Assembly (NCBI GenBank): GCA_963730005.1
Contig: CAVSPO010000012.1
Span: forward strand, 124,001-188,000
DNA from: CAVSPO01 sp963730005
GTDB taxonomy: Bacteria > Actinomycetota > Actinomycetes > Propionibacteriales > Propionibacteriaceae
Length of the DNA stretch: 64,000 nt
Reading direction: 5' to 3'
Positions 43,102 through 52,315 of this stretch are shown here, piece after piece; the stretch's first letter is position 1; the number at the start of each line of letters is the position of its first letter. The notes below the pieces were generated by a model that was not told the DNA's origin, did no database searches, and saw only the letters and a program-made list of their open reading frames with translations. Made by a program: the position numbers and the translations under genes.

Positions 43102-44398
43102 GTCCGCACAGACGATGCCGGTCGAACGGTTGCGTGCCCTGCAGCTTGAGCGACTGCAGCGTCAAACCGCCCGGTTGTACGAACGGGTGCCGTTTCACCG
43201 CCAGCGGATGGACGCGGCTGGGGTCAAGCCCGCCGACATCCGCTCGCTTGACGACCTGCGGCTGCTGCCGACGATGTCGAAGCACGACCTGCGGGAAACC
43301 TACCCGTGGGGGCTGCTGGCAGTGGATCTCTCCGAGATCGTGGAAACCCACATGTCGAGCGGCACCACCGGCAAGCCTGTCGTCGACGCCTACACGGCTG
43401 GCGATCTGGAGCTGTGGGCCGAACTGATGGCTCGCGTTTACGACATGGGCGGTGTGACGCACCACGACGTGGTCCAGGTCGCCTTCGGCTACGGACTGTT
43501 CACCGGCGGCCTCGGCGCCCATTACGGAGCGCGTCGGCTGGCTGCGACGGTGATCCCGATCAGTTCGGGAAACACCCGCCGCCAGATCGAAACCATCCAG
43601 GATTTCGGCACCACCGTGCTGGCCTGCACCCCCAGCTATGCGCTCTACATTGCCGAATGGGCTCGGCTGCATGAAATCGACCCGAAGAGCCTCGGGCTGG
43701 AAGCCGGCTTCTTCGGCGCAGAGCCCTGGAGCGATGCCATGCGTGCCCAGATCCAGCAGGACTTCGGGTTGCAGGCCTTTGACATCTACGGACTGACGGA
43801 ATTGATCGGCCCTGGCGTCGGAGCCGAGTGTTGCGAGCAGAACGGCCTGCACATCTTCGACGACCATTTCTACCCCGAGCTGGTCGACCCGGAAACGGAA
43901 GAGCCGGTGGCACCCGGCGAGAAGGGCGAGTTGGTGCTGACCGCGCTGACGCGGGAGGGCACCCCGGTGATGCGCTACCGCACACACGACATCACGTACT
44001 TCATCGACGAGCCCTGCCCTTGTGGACGCACGTCACGCAGGATCCACCGGCTGCTGGGTCGCAGCGACGACATGCTCATCATCAAGGGGGTCAATGTCTT
44101 TCCGCGACAGGTGGAGGACGTTCTCCTCAGCGTCCAGGGTGTCGAACCGCACTACCAGCTGGTGGTGGGCCGGGTGGGCACCACCGACACCCTCGAGGTA
44201 CGGGTCGAGATGAATGAGACCATGTTCAGCGACGAGTTGGGCGCGATTCTGGCGCTGGAACACCGCATCGAGGCCGAATTGCGCTCGTGCCTGGGGATCC
44301 AGGCCAAGGTTTCGCTGGTGAATCCTCGCGTGATCGAACGCAGCGAGGGCAAGGCGAAGCGCATCATTGACCTCAGGGAGGTGACCACCCATGTCTGA
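43091..44398 (+). CDS. paaK: Phenylacetate--CoA ligase family protein
   Basis: 435-residue AMP-forming aryl-CoA ligase. It has the P-loop HMSSGTTGKPVVDAYT, the adenylate motif FDIYGLTELIGPGVG, YRTHDITYF and the hinge GRSDDMLIIKGVNVFPRQ. A CPCGRT segment is typical of PaaK. Next to IorAB it would interconvert arylacetate and arylacetyl-CoA, either releasing the acid with energy capture or activating it. Start at the GTG of 43091. Confidence 0.9.
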   Translation: MWDESAQTMPVERLRALQLERLQRQTARLYERVPFHRQRMDAAGVKPADIRSLDDLRLLPTMSKHDLRETYPWGLLAVDLSEIVETHMSSGTTGKPVVDAYTAGDLELWAELMARVYDMGGVTHHDVVQVAFGYGLFTGGLGAHYGARRLAATVIPISSGNTRRQIETIQDFGTTVLACTPSYALYIAEWARLHEIDPKSLGLEAGFFGAEPWSDAMRAQIQQDFGLQAFDIYGLTELIGPGVGAECCEQNGLHIFDDHFYPELVDPETEEPVAPGEKGELVLTALTREGTPVMRYRTHDITYFIDEPCPCGRTSRRIHRLLGRSDDMLIIKGVNVFPRQVEDVLLSVQGVEPHYQLVVGRVGTTDTLEVRVEMNETMFSDELGAILALEHRIEAELRSCLGIQAKVSLVNPRVIERSEGKAKRIIDLREVTTHV

Positions 44399-44867
44399 TC
44401 AGCCACGCCTGACCTCCGACCGGCACTGCGTGACCCTGCGGCAGGTTTCGGTGTTCCTGTCCAACAGCCCTGGCAAGCTCGCGGAGGTCGTTGGCCCGCT
44501 GGCCCGCGCGGGCATCAACTTGCGCGCCCTGTCGATCGCCGAGGCCGAGGACTACGGGATTCTGCGAATGATCGCCGACGACCCGGACAAGGCCCTGGCG
44601 GTCCTTGAGCAGCTCGGCGTCACCACGAAGGTGATCGAGGTGCTGGGCGTGGAAGTGCCGGACCGACCCGGCGGCCTGGCCGATCTGCTCACACTGTTCG
44701 ATGGTGAGGACATCAACATCCACTACATGTACGCCGAGATCGCCGGACCGGATTCCGGCGGTTGGCTGGGCGCCAGCGGGGTGGACGAGAAGGCCTTGAT
44801 GATCATGAAGGTCGAACCCCTTGACGAAGCCCGGCAACTCATCACCCGAACAGGGATCTATTCCTGA
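44391..44867 (+). CDS. Tandem ACT-domain protein
   Basis: 158 residues in two ACT repeats: VSVFLSNSPGKLAEVVGPLARAGINLRALS (read in part) and LGVEVPDRPGGLADLLTLFDGEDINIHYMYA. ACT domains bind amino acids. Proteins of this type commonly follow IOR/PaaK genes and probably sense an aromatic amino acid to adjust the pathway. Its ATG overlaps the paaK stop by 8 bases. Converges on parE, 12 bases away. Confidence 0.88.
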   Translation: MSDQPRLTSDRHCVTLRQVSVFLSNSPGKLAEVVGPLARAGINLRALSIAEAEDYGILRMIADDPDKALAVLEQLGVTTKVIEVLGVEVPDRPGGLADLLTLFDGEDINIHYMYAEIAGPDSGGWLGASGVDEKALMIMKVEPLDEARQLITRTGIYS

Positions 44868-44879
44868 GGGTGGCTGCGG

Positions 44880-46973
44880 CTAAGCGTCGATGCGCTCATC
44901 ATCGATGGCGTACGCGCCGTCGATGATGAACTCCTTGCGGGGGGCGACTTCATTGCCCATCAGCTTTTCGAAGGTGTTCTCGGCCTCCTCGACGCCCTCC
45001 AGCGTGTCGTCCACGGTGATGCGGCGCAGCAGGCGGTGGCGGGGGTCCATGGTGGTTTCGGCCAGCTGATCGGCGTCCATCTCGCCAAGACCCTTGTAGC
45101 GCTGGGGTTCCTTGAAGGCCTGCCCTTTCTTGGTGAGCCCGGCCAGCACCCGTTGGTACTCGGGATCGGAGTAGGTGTAGATGTACTTCTCCTGGCCTCG
45201 CCTGGGATTGGTCAGCTCGAAGCGATGCAGCGGCGGCACTGCCGAGAACACCCGGCCGGCTTCAACCATGGGCCGCATGTACTTGAAGAACAGCGTCGCG
45301 AGCAGGCAACGGATGTGAGCGCCATCGGAGTCGGCGTCCGCCATGAAGATGATTTTTCCGTAGCGGGCATTGTCGAGGTCGAAGCTCTGCCCTGAGCCCG
45401 CGCCGAGCACCTGGATGATCGATGCACATTCGAAGTTCTTGAGCATGTCTGCCAATGACGCCTTCTGCACGTTGAGGATCTTGCCGCGAATCGGCAGCAG
45501 CGCCTGGAACTCCGAGTTTCGCGCCAGGTTGGCGGTGCCAAGCGCCGAGTCACCCTCGACGATGAACAGCTCGGTCTTGTCGACGTCGTTGCTGCGGCAG
45601 TCCTTCAGCTTGGTGGGCAGGCTGGAGGTCTCCAGGGCGTGCTTGCGGCGGACGGTTTCCCGGTGGGCGCGAGCAGCCACCCGGGTACGCGAGGCGTTGA
45701 CAACCTTTTCCATCAGCAGGCGTGCCTGCGGCCGCTCGTTGGGCTTCTGCGACTTCAGGAACCGACCCAACTCGGCCTCGACCACCCGGGCCACCAGCCG
45801 GGTGACCGGTGGCGTGCCCAGGACCTCCTTGGTCTGTCCCTCGAACTGCGGCTCGGCGAGGCTGACGGTGACGACGACGGTGAGACCCTCCATGATGTCG
45901 TCCTTGACGATCTCCTCGCCGGACTTGAGCAAGCGGGTGCCGTCCAAACCACCGAGGAAGGCCTTCAGCAGGCCGCGTTCGAACCCCTGGACGTGGGTGC
46001 CACCCTTGGGGGTTGCGATGATGTTGACGAAGGAACGCACCTTGGTGTCGAAGGAGTTGCTCCAGCGCAGCGCGATGTCCACACCCAGCTCGCGATCCAC
46101 GTCAACAGGGGTCATGACGCCCTTGGCGTCGACCACCGGCACGGTCTCGGTGAATGACTCCTGCCCCTGCAACCGGATCACGTCAGTGATCGGCTCACCC
46201 TCACTCAGGTACTCACAGAACTCCAGGATGCCCTCGGTGTGCCTGAAATCCTCCGACACCGGCTCGGCACCCCGGTGGTCTTCGATCAGCAGTTCCAAAC
46301 CCGGCACCAGGAAACTCGTCTGGCGGGCCCGCTCGCGCAACTTCTCCCAGCTCAGCTGGGCGTCGGGCAGGAAGATCTGCCGGTCGGGCCAGTAGCACAC
46401 CCTGGTGCCCGTCACTGCTTTGGCCACCCTGCCCAGCCGTCGCAGACCGTGCTGCGGCGTGAAGCCGGCCTGGGGCCCGTCACCGTCGAACACACCGGGA
46501 TGGCCCTTCTGGAAGCTCATCGCCCACGTGTAGCCCTCGCGGTCGACCTCCACGTCGAGGCGGCTGCTCAACGCGTTGACCACCGACGCACCCACACCAT
46601 GCAGACCGCCGGTGGCCGTGTAGGAGCCACCGCCGAACTTGCCGCCCGCGTGCAGCTTGGTGTAGACGACTTCGACGCCGCTCAAACCGGTGCGCGGCTC
46701 GGTGTCGACGGGGATGCCGCGCCCCTGGTCAGCAACTTCAATGGCACCGTCAGCGCGCAGCGAGACCGCGATCCTGTCCCCAAAGCCCCCCAAGGCCTCG
46801 TCGACCGAGTTGTCGATGATCTCCCACAGGCAGTGCATCAGACCGCGGGTGTCGGTCGAACCGATGTACATGGCGGGGCGCTTGCGGACGGCCTCCAACC
46901 CCTCCAGGACCATGAGGTTGTTGGCCTGGTAAGCGTGGCCTGGCTCTGCACTGGCAGTCTTCGAAGTCGGCAC
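44880..46973 (-). CDS. parE: DNA topoisomerase IV subunit B
   Basis: About 697 residues. GHKL ATPase: EIIDNSVDEALGGF, ADQGRGIPVD, TATGGLHGVGASVVNALS. TOPRIM: FIVEGDSALGTA (the EGDSA motif) and IIFMADADSDGAH. C-terminal RYKGLGEMDADQL is the type IIA B-subunit signature. The pairing with the GyrA-box-less parC nearby supports ParE over GyrB. GTG at 46973 chosen because homology begins there; the ribosome site is weak. Confidence 0.88.
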   Translation of the reverse strand: MPTSKTASAEPGHAYQANNLMVLEGLEAVRKRPAMYIGSTDTRGLMHCLWEIIDNSVDEALGGFGDRIAVSLRADGAIEVADQGRGIPVDTEPRTGLSGVEVVYTKLHAGGKFGGGSYTATGGLHGVGASVVNALSSRLDVEVDREGYTWAMSFQKGHPGVFDGDGPQAGFTPQHGLRRLGRVAKAVTGTRVCYWPDRQIFLPDAQLSWEKLRERARQTSFLVPGLELLIEDHRGAEPVSEDFRHTEGILEFCEYLSEGEPITDVIRLQGQESFTETVPVVDAKGVMTPVDVDRELGVDIALRWSNSFDTKVRSFVNIIATPKGGTHVQGFERGLLKAFLGGLDGTRLLKSGEEIVKDDIMEGLTVVVTVSLAEPQFEGQTKEVLGTPPVTRLVARVVEAELGRFLKSQKPNERPQARLLMEKVVNASRTRVAARAHRETVRRKHALETSSLPTKLKDCRSNDVDKTELFIVEGDSALGTANLARNSEFQALLPIRGKILNVQKASLADMLKNFECASIIQVLGAGSGQSFDLDNARYGKIIFMADADSDGAHIRCLLATLFFKYMRPMVEAGRVFSAVPPLHRFELTNPRRGQEKYIYTYSDPEYQRVLAGLTKKGQAFKEPQRYKGLGEMDADQLAETTMDPRHRLLRRITVDDTLEGVEEAENTFEKLMGNEVAPRKEFIIDGAYAIDDERIDA

Positions 46974-47116
46974 GCCCCAAGGGTAGCCGTGGCCGCCGAC
47001 ACTGCCGACCTCAGCCAAGCAGGTGTCCGATGGCTTCCGCCGCCAACTTCCCTCGTGGGACCGGCTGGAGCCGTAGGCTCATTGACAGCTCACGGGAGAC
47101 GAAAGGATGGCCGCAC

Positions 47117-47944
47117 ATGTGGAGATTGACGGGATTTGCCGACGAGGTCGACCCGGACCTGAACGAGCAGATCCAGTTGTTCACCAAGCTCGGCATCAAG
47201 CATGTCGAGTTTCGCAGCGCTTGGGGAACCAAGGTTCTCGACCTCAGTGAGGAACAACTGGCCGAGGCCAAGCGGCAGCTGGATGCAGCGGGGATCTCGA
47301 TGTCCTCGGTGGGTTCCGACGTCGGCAAGATCCAGATCATCGATCCCTTCGAGGAGCACCTGGAGCGCGCTGCTCACGCCGTCGAGGTCGCGAAGTTCTT
47401 CGGCTCCCCCTACATCCGGATGTTCTCCTTCTTCATCCCCGAGGGCGATGACCCGGACCAGTACCGCGAAGAGGTCATGGCACGCACCCGCGAGTTCGTG
47501 CAGCTCGCCGAGGCCGGCGGAGTGACGATGCTGCACGAGAACGAGAAAGACATCTACGGCGACATTCCTCGACGCGTCGTGGACCTGGTGGAAACGATGG
47601 GTTCCCCGAACTACCGGGCCATCTTCGACCCGGCGAACTTCGTCCAGTGCGGTGTGCGGCCGCGCGACGAGGCGTACGACGTGGTGCGTCCCTACACCGA
47701 CTACATCCACATCAAGGACGCCAAGTTCGCCGACAGCTCCGTGACTCCGGCCGGCCAGGGTGACGGGCAGGTTCCCGAGGTGCTCGCTGCGTTGGCCGCC
47801 GATGGCTACGACGGCTTCCTGTCGATCGAGCCGCACCTCGGGGTCTTCGACGCCTTTGGCGGCCTCGCGGGTGCGCAGCTGTGGACAGTTGCGTACGACG
47901 CGCTGACGGGGATTCTCAAAGACCAGGGCATCGACTGGGCCTGA
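47117..47944 (+). CDS. Sugar phosphate isomerase/epimerase-like TIM-barrel protein (first)
   Basis: 275-residue xylose-isomerase-like barrel (AP-endonuclease 2 fold). Probable metal ligands lie in MLHENEKDIYGD (Glu), AIFDPANFVQCG (Asp), YIHIKDAKFAD (His) and LSIEPHLG (Glu). Substrate unknown. AAAGGA lies 10 bases before the ATG. It opens a four-gene operon with two Gfo/Idh dehydrogenases and a second barrel protein. Confidence 0.85.
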   Translation: MWRLTGFADEVDPDLNEQIQLFTKLGIKHVEFRSAWGTKVLDLSEEQLAEAKRQLDAAGISMSSVGSDVGKIQIIDPFEEHLERAAHAVEVAKFFGSPYIRMFSFFIPEGDDPDQYREEVMARTREFVQLAEAGGVTMLHENEKDIYGDIPRRVVDLVETMGSPNYRAIFDPANFVQCGVRPRDEAYDVVRPYTDYIHIKDAKFADSSVTPAGQGDGQVPEVLAALAADGYDGFLSIEPHLGVFDAFGGLAGAQLWTVAYDALTGILKDQGIDWA

Positions 47945-47966
47945 TCCCAGAACGGAGGCGAGTGCC

Positions 47967-48974
47967 ATGAAACACGCAGCATTGATCGGTTGCGGGGACG
48001 TCTCGGTCATCCATTTCGAGGCCTTCGACGCGATCGACGACATCGAGCTCGTCGCCGTGTGCGACACAGACCCTGGGCGGTTGGCGGCCACGGCAGCCGA
48101 CCGTGGTGTGCCCGGCTATTCGGACCACCTCCAGATGCTTGCGGAGGTGCGTCCCGATGTCGTGCACGTCACGACGCCGCACGATCAGCACGTCCAGCTC
48201 TCGATCGACTGTCTGGCAGCTGGTGTGCACGTCCTTCAGGAGAAGCCGCTGGCACACACCCTTGCTGAATCGGACCGGCTGGTCGAGGCGGCCAAGTCCG
48301 CTGCCAGCAAGATCGGCATCTGCTTCCAGAACCGCTACAACGTGTCCTCACAGCAAGCCCGGCGCGTTCTCGACTCCGGCGAGTTGGGCACAATCAAAGG
48401 TGCCTACGCTTCGGTGGTGTGGACCCGCACCGCCGACTACTACGCCGCGCGGCCATGGCGTGGGACATGGGCGAACAGTGGCGGCGGGCTGCTCATCAAC
48501 CAGGCCATCCACACCCTCGACCTGATCCAGTGGCTGATGGGCGACGTGGTGGACATCCACGGCAGGGCCGACACCCACAAGTTCCAGGACGTGATCGAGG
48601 TGGAGGACACTGCCGAGGCACTCTTCAGCCATCGCAACGGCACCACCACAAGTTTCTACGCCACCTTGACCGCACCCATGGCCCGGCCCGTCGAGCTGGA
48701 GATCGAGGCGGAGAACGGGACCCTCACCATTCGCGACGGGCTCACCGTGACGTGGCGGGACGGCACGGTCGACCACTGGCCAGAGCGCACGGTGCCGTCC
48801 GGTGGGCGCTCCTACTGGGGCGTGTCCCACGAGATTCTGATCCGCGACTTCTACGCCCGCCTCGACGAGCCGGCGCCGTTCTGGATCTCGCCGGCCGAGG
48901 CGCGCAAGTCGATGGAGATCCTCAAGGAGATCTACCGGCAAAGCAACATCGGCGCGGGTGTTCAAGTCCTCTGA
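47967..48974 (+). CDS. Gfo/Idh/MocA family oxidoreductase (first)
   Basis: 335 residues. The Rossmann start LIGCGDVSVIHFEAFDAIDD, the conserved EKPLAHTLAESDRLVEAAK (catalytic Lys) and the substrate part GGGLLINQAIHTLDLIQWLMGD with His identify an NAD(P)-dependent sugar or cyclitol dehydrogenase. GGAGGCGAG gives a strong ribosome site. The substrate cannot be read from sequence. Confidence 0.88.
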   Translation: MKHAALIGCGDVSVIHFEAFDAIDDIELVAVCDTDPGRLAATAADRGVPGYSDHLQMLAEVRPDVVHVTTPHDQHVQLSIDCLAAGVHVLQEKPLAHTLAESDRLVEAAKSAASKIGICFQNRYNVSSQQARRVLDSGELGTIKGAYASVVWTRTADYYAARPWRGTWANSGGGLLINQAIHTLDLIQWLMGDVVDIHGRADTHKFQDVIEVEDTAEALFSHRNGTTTSFYATLTAPMARPVELEIEAENGTLTIRDGLTVTWRDGTVDHWPERTVPSGGRSYWGVSHEILIRDFYARLDEPAPFWISPAEARKSMEILKEIYRQSNIGAGVQVL

Positions 48975-49032
48975 CACAACAACCCCGGAAGAGAAACACC
49001 CTCAATCAAAGACGCGGCCACAAGGAGAAACA

Positions 49033-50199
49033 ATGACTGACAAGAAGATCCGTCTCGGCATCATCGGTCTGGGCGCCGAGGGCGGCATGTACGCCCAGTT
49101 CATCGACCAGGGCATGGTGCCGAACATGCAGATCGGCGCCATCTGCGACACCCTGCCCGAGAAGAAGGGCCGCGCTGACGAGTTGGGCGTGCCGTTCTAC
49201 GAGGACTACATCGAGTTGCTCGAGTCCGGCGACGTTGATGCCGTGGTGACCACGGTCCCCCACTACCTGCACCCCGAGATGGGCATTGCCGCGCTGCAGC
49301 GCGGCATCCACGCACTCGTGGAGAAGCCGGTGGGCGTTTACACCAAACAGGCTCAGGAACTGATCGACTTCGCCGCCACCAAGCCGGACCTCACCTTCGG
49401 CGTGTTCTTCAACCAGCGCACCAACCCGCTGTACATCGACCTGAAGAACCTCATCCAGTCCGGTGAGTTCGGCGCGCTGCGCCACACCTCGTGGATCATC
49501 ACCACCTGGTGGCGTCCCCAGGGCTACTACAACCAGTCCGAGTGGCGAGCCACGTGGGGCGGCGAGGGCGGCGGCGTGCTCGTCAACCAGGCCCCCCACC
49601 AGCTCGACCTGTGGCAGTGGATGTGCGGCGTGCCGAAGAAGTGCTTCGCCAAGCTGGCTTACGGCTACCGCCGCGACATCGCGGTTGAGGACGAAGTCAA
49701 TGCCATCGTCGACTTCGGCAATGGCGCCACCGGCCACTTCATGACCTGCACGCACGACATGATCGGCACCGACCGCCTCGAAATGCTCTTCGACAAGGGC
49801 AAGATCGTCGTCGATGGCTCCCAGAAGGTGACGATCACCCGGCTGTCCGATGCTGAACAGGCAATCAGCGAGAACATGGGTATGGAAGAGGTCAAGCTTC
49901 TGTTCACCGGTCAGCTGGACACCAAGAAGCTGATGTCGGTTGAGGAGAAGAGCTACGAGTCGGTGTGGGGATACCAGCACGCCACCGTGATGCAGAACTT
50001 CGCCGCCAACATCCTCGACGGCACCCCACTGATCGCACCCGGCCCTGACGGCATCAACGGCGTCCGCCTGGCCAACGCCATGCACCTGTCCTCGTGGACC
50101 GGACAGGAGGTCGACATGGAGAGCTTCGACGCGGACCAGTACCTCGCCGAGCTCAACAAGCGCATTGCGGCGGAGGGCAAGTTCCCCACCCGCTCCTGA
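49033..50199 (+). CDS. Gfo/Idh/MocA family oxidoreductase (second)
   Basis: 388 residues. N-terminal LGIIGLGAEGGMYAQF nucleotide fold, EKPVGVYTKQAQELIDFA with the catalytic Lys, and GGGVLVNQAPHQLDLWQWMCG. WRATWGGEGGG resembles members acting on oxidised glycosides or polyols. The ATG at 49033 has AAGGAG 7 bases upstream. It shows no close resemblance to the first copy outside shared motifs, so the two probably act on different intermediates. Confidence 0.88.
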   Translation: MTDKKIRLGIIGLGAEGGMYAQFIDQGMVPNMQIGAICDTLPEKKGRADELGVPFYEDYIELLESGDVDAVVTTVPHYLHPEMGIAALQRGIHALVEKPVGVYTKQAQELIDFAATKPDLTFGVFFNQRTNPLYIDLKNLIQSGEFGALRHTSWIITTWWRPQGYYNQSEWRATWGGEGGGVLVNQAPHQLDLWQWMCGVPKKCFAKLAYGYRRDIAVEDEVNAIVDFGNGATGHFMTCTHDMIGTDRLEMLFDKGKIVVDGSQKVTITRLSDAEQAISENMGMEEVKLLFTGQLDTKKLMSVEEKSYESVWGYQHATVMQNFAANILDGTPLIAPGPDGINGVRLANAMHLSSWTGQEVDMESFDADQYLAELNKRIAAEGKFPTRS

Positions 50200-50255
50200 A
50201 GCGTCCGGACGCTGACCCGAAACCCCTGTTGACCGGAAGAGACGAGGAAACAAAC

Positions 50256-51104
50256 ATGGCAGTGCTTGGCGCGATGATGATGATGGTCAAGGAGCAGGTC
50301 GCCACCGAGGGCATGTGGTCCGTGCTGCGCCAGATAGCGGACCTGGGGTACCAGGCCGTCGAGGTCTCCCAGATCCCGATGGACGAGAAGAACACGGCCG
50401 ACCTGGCCAGGGGTGTGGCCGAGCTCGGCCTTGAGGTCGGAGCCCTGTCGGTGGCGCTCAAGAGCGGGCCCACCGCCACCGGCGACAACCTGGAGGAGAA
50501 CCTCGACAAGATCGTGGCGGACTGCCAGCGGCTGGGAACCCGGTTCGTGCGCATCGGCATGATGCCCTTCGCTGCGATGTCGTCGAAGGACGCCTGCGAG
50601 CAGTGGGCAGCAGAGTGCGAGGCGGCAGCCCAACAATTGGCCGGCCACGGCATCACGCTGTGCTACCACAACCACCACGTGGATCTTGCGCAGTTCGAAG
50701 GCGAACGCATCTTCGACATTGTGCGGCGGGTGGCGCCTTCGGTGGGCTTCGAGGTGGACCTGCACTGGGTCCAGCGCGGTGGCATGGCACCTCTCGACAT
50801 GCTTGAGCAGTACGCGGGCGTCTGCAAGCTCATCCACGTCAAGGACTTTCGGGTGGTCCCGCTCAGCCACGAGGCGATGGATCTGCTCAGCGCCGGGGAC
50901 ATGAAGGGCTTCATGACTGCGTTCACGAACATCGCGCAGTTCGCCGAGGTGGGTCAGGGCAACATGAACTGGCCCAAGCTTCTTCCTGCCGCGCAGGCAG
51001 CCGGAGCCGAGTACTTCTTCGTCGAGCAGGACGACACGTACGGTCGTGATCCCTTCGATTGCCTGAAGGAGTCGCGAGAGTACCTGAAGTCGATCGGGTA
51101 CTGA
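50256..51104 (+). CDS. Sugar phosphate isomerase/epimerase-like TIM-barrel protein (second)
   Basis: 282 residues of the same xylose-isomerase-like fold, closest in style to IolE/hydroxypyruvate-isomerase relatives: MGMMPF-like RIGMMPFAAM, LCYHNHHVDLAQFEG, VDLHWVQRGG, LIHVKDFRVV, with Glu/Asp/His metal ligands and late YFFVEQDDTYG. GACGAGG precedes the ATG. Last gene of the operon; no transporter or kinase accompanies it. Confidence 0.85.
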   Translation: MAVLGAMMMMVKEQVATEGMWSVLRQIADLGYQAVEVSQIPMDEKNTADLARGVAELGLEVGALSVALKSGPTATGDNLEENLDKIVADCQRLGTRFVRIGMMPFAAMSSKDACEQWAAECEAAAQQLAGHGITLCYHNHHVDLAQFEGERIFDIVRRVAPSVGFEVDLHWVQRGGMAPLDMLEQYAGVCKLIHVKDFRVVPLSHEAMDLLSAGDMKGFMTAFTNIAQFAEVGQGNMNWPKLLPAAQAAGAEYFFVEQDDTYGRDPFDCLKESREYLKSIGY

Positions 51105-51229
51105 CCGACCTGCAGCAGAAAGTCGGTTTGAGGTGACACGTAAGCTGGCAACAAGCCGTTGGCCCTTGGGCGTGGGACTCCTCTGGATCCCTGGCCCGGA
51201 CAACCAACCGGCACCAACGCAAGAAAGGA

Positions 51230-51439
51230 ATGGCCATCGTGAGCACCACAGTCGCCGAGACTCTCTCCCTGACCGCTGCTGATCGTTGCGATCGCTGCGG
51301 AGCGCAGGCTTACCTGCGAGTCACCTTGGCCACCGGCGGCGAGCTGCTCTTCTGCGCCCACCACGCGCGTGTCCACCAGGACAAGTTGAAGCAGGTCGCC
51401 CTGAAGATCCAGGACGAGACCGATCGAATCATGGCCTGA
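51230..51439 (+). CDS. DUF7455-type small zinc-binding protein
   Basis: 69 residues conserved in actinomycetes, function unknown. DRCDRCGAQAYLRV and LLFCAHHARVHQDKL give a CxxC...CxxH zinc site. AGAAAGGA is a good ribosome site. A strong terminator follows directly, so it is a single-gene transcript. Confidence 0.85.
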   Translation: MAIVSTTVAETLSLTAADRCDRCGAQAYLRVTLATGGELLFCAHHARVHQDKLKQVALKIQDETDRIMA

Positions 51440-51456
51440 TCTCAAGGCAAGGACCA

Positions 51457-51493
51457 CAAGCAGGGCCCCGCTCATTGAGCGGGGCCCTGCTTG
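51457..51493 (+). terminator. Hairpin terminator after the small zinc protein gene
   Basis: A perfect 17-bp stem (CAAGCAGGGCCCCGCTC and its complement) with the 3-base loop ATT, 17 bases past the stop codon, followed by TCGTCCTCCTCTTCG. One of the clearest terminators in the window. Confidence 0.85.
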
Positions 51494-51569
51494 TCGTCCT
51501 CCTCTTCGTCTGGTTGCGTAACGGGATGGACCTGGCCCTGCCCATCCGACCGCGGGTACGCTCGCTGGC

Positions 51570-52301
51570 GTGTCCACCACCACGACCCAGCGGCAGCCGA
51601 TCGCGCGGATGGCAGTGCTCGTGGCGCTGGCTGTGGCCCTCGGACTGGTGGTGCTGCTGGCCTATGGCGCCGAGGAGATCCTGGACGCCGTCAGCGGCCA
51701 CGACGGAATCGCGCTGTGGGATCGTCCGGTACTCAACTGGGCCGTCTCGGCGCGCAGTCCTGGCCTGACGCAGGCAGCGCTCTCGTTCACCCACAGTGGC
51801 GGGGTGCCCTGGCAGCCGAGCATCATGGGCGTGATCATCGCGGTCATGTGCCTGCGCTGGCGCGACTGGACTCCCCTGGCGCTGTGGCTGATCGCCGAGG
51901 GCGGCGCGGCCGCCATCACCCTTGTCGGCAAGAACGCCATCGGCCGGCCACGCCCACCCCTCGCAGACGCGATTGCGCCATTCGAGACCTCGTTCAGCTT
52001 CCCGAGCGGACACACCCTGACCGCTACGGCCGCGGCCGGAATCGTCGCCTACCTGCTCATCCGGCATCGCTGGGCAAGTCCGCGCTGGCAGCGGGCCCTT
52101 GTTGTCGTAGCAGCAGTCGTCTACGTGGCGACCATGGGCCTCAGCAGGGTGTACCTCGGCTACCACTGGCTGACCGACATCGTGGCTGCGGTGAGCTTGG
52201 GCGGCGCCTGGCTGGTCGTCGTCATCACCGGCCACCGCGCCTGGCTGGTCTTGGAACGCCGCGCACATGCCGGGCCAACTAGGCTGCTGGCCACACCATG
52301 A
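51570..52301 (+). CDS. PAP2-family membrane phosphatase
   Basis: 243 residues with six likely transmembrane helices. The three catalytic motifs are KNAIGRPRPP, SFPSGHTLT and SRVYLGYHWLTDI. It would remove phosphate from a lipid such as phosphatidate or undecaprenyl diphosphate. GTG start. Its end overlaps the possible ATG of korA, so they may be co-transcribed. Confidence 0.9.
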   Translation: MSTTTTQRQPIARMAVLVALAVALGLVVLLAYGAEEILDAVSGHDGIALWDRPVLNWAVSARSPGLTQAALSFTHSGGVPWQPSIMGVIIAVMCLRWRDWTPLALWLIAEGGAAAITLVGKNAIGRPRPPLADAIAPFETSFSFPSGHTLTATAAAGIVAYLLIRHRWASPRWQRALVVVAAVVYVATMGLSRVYLGYHWLTDIVAAVSLGGAWLVVVITGHRAWLVLERRAHAGPTRLLATP

Positions 52302-52315
52302 CTCCAGGGAGAGAC

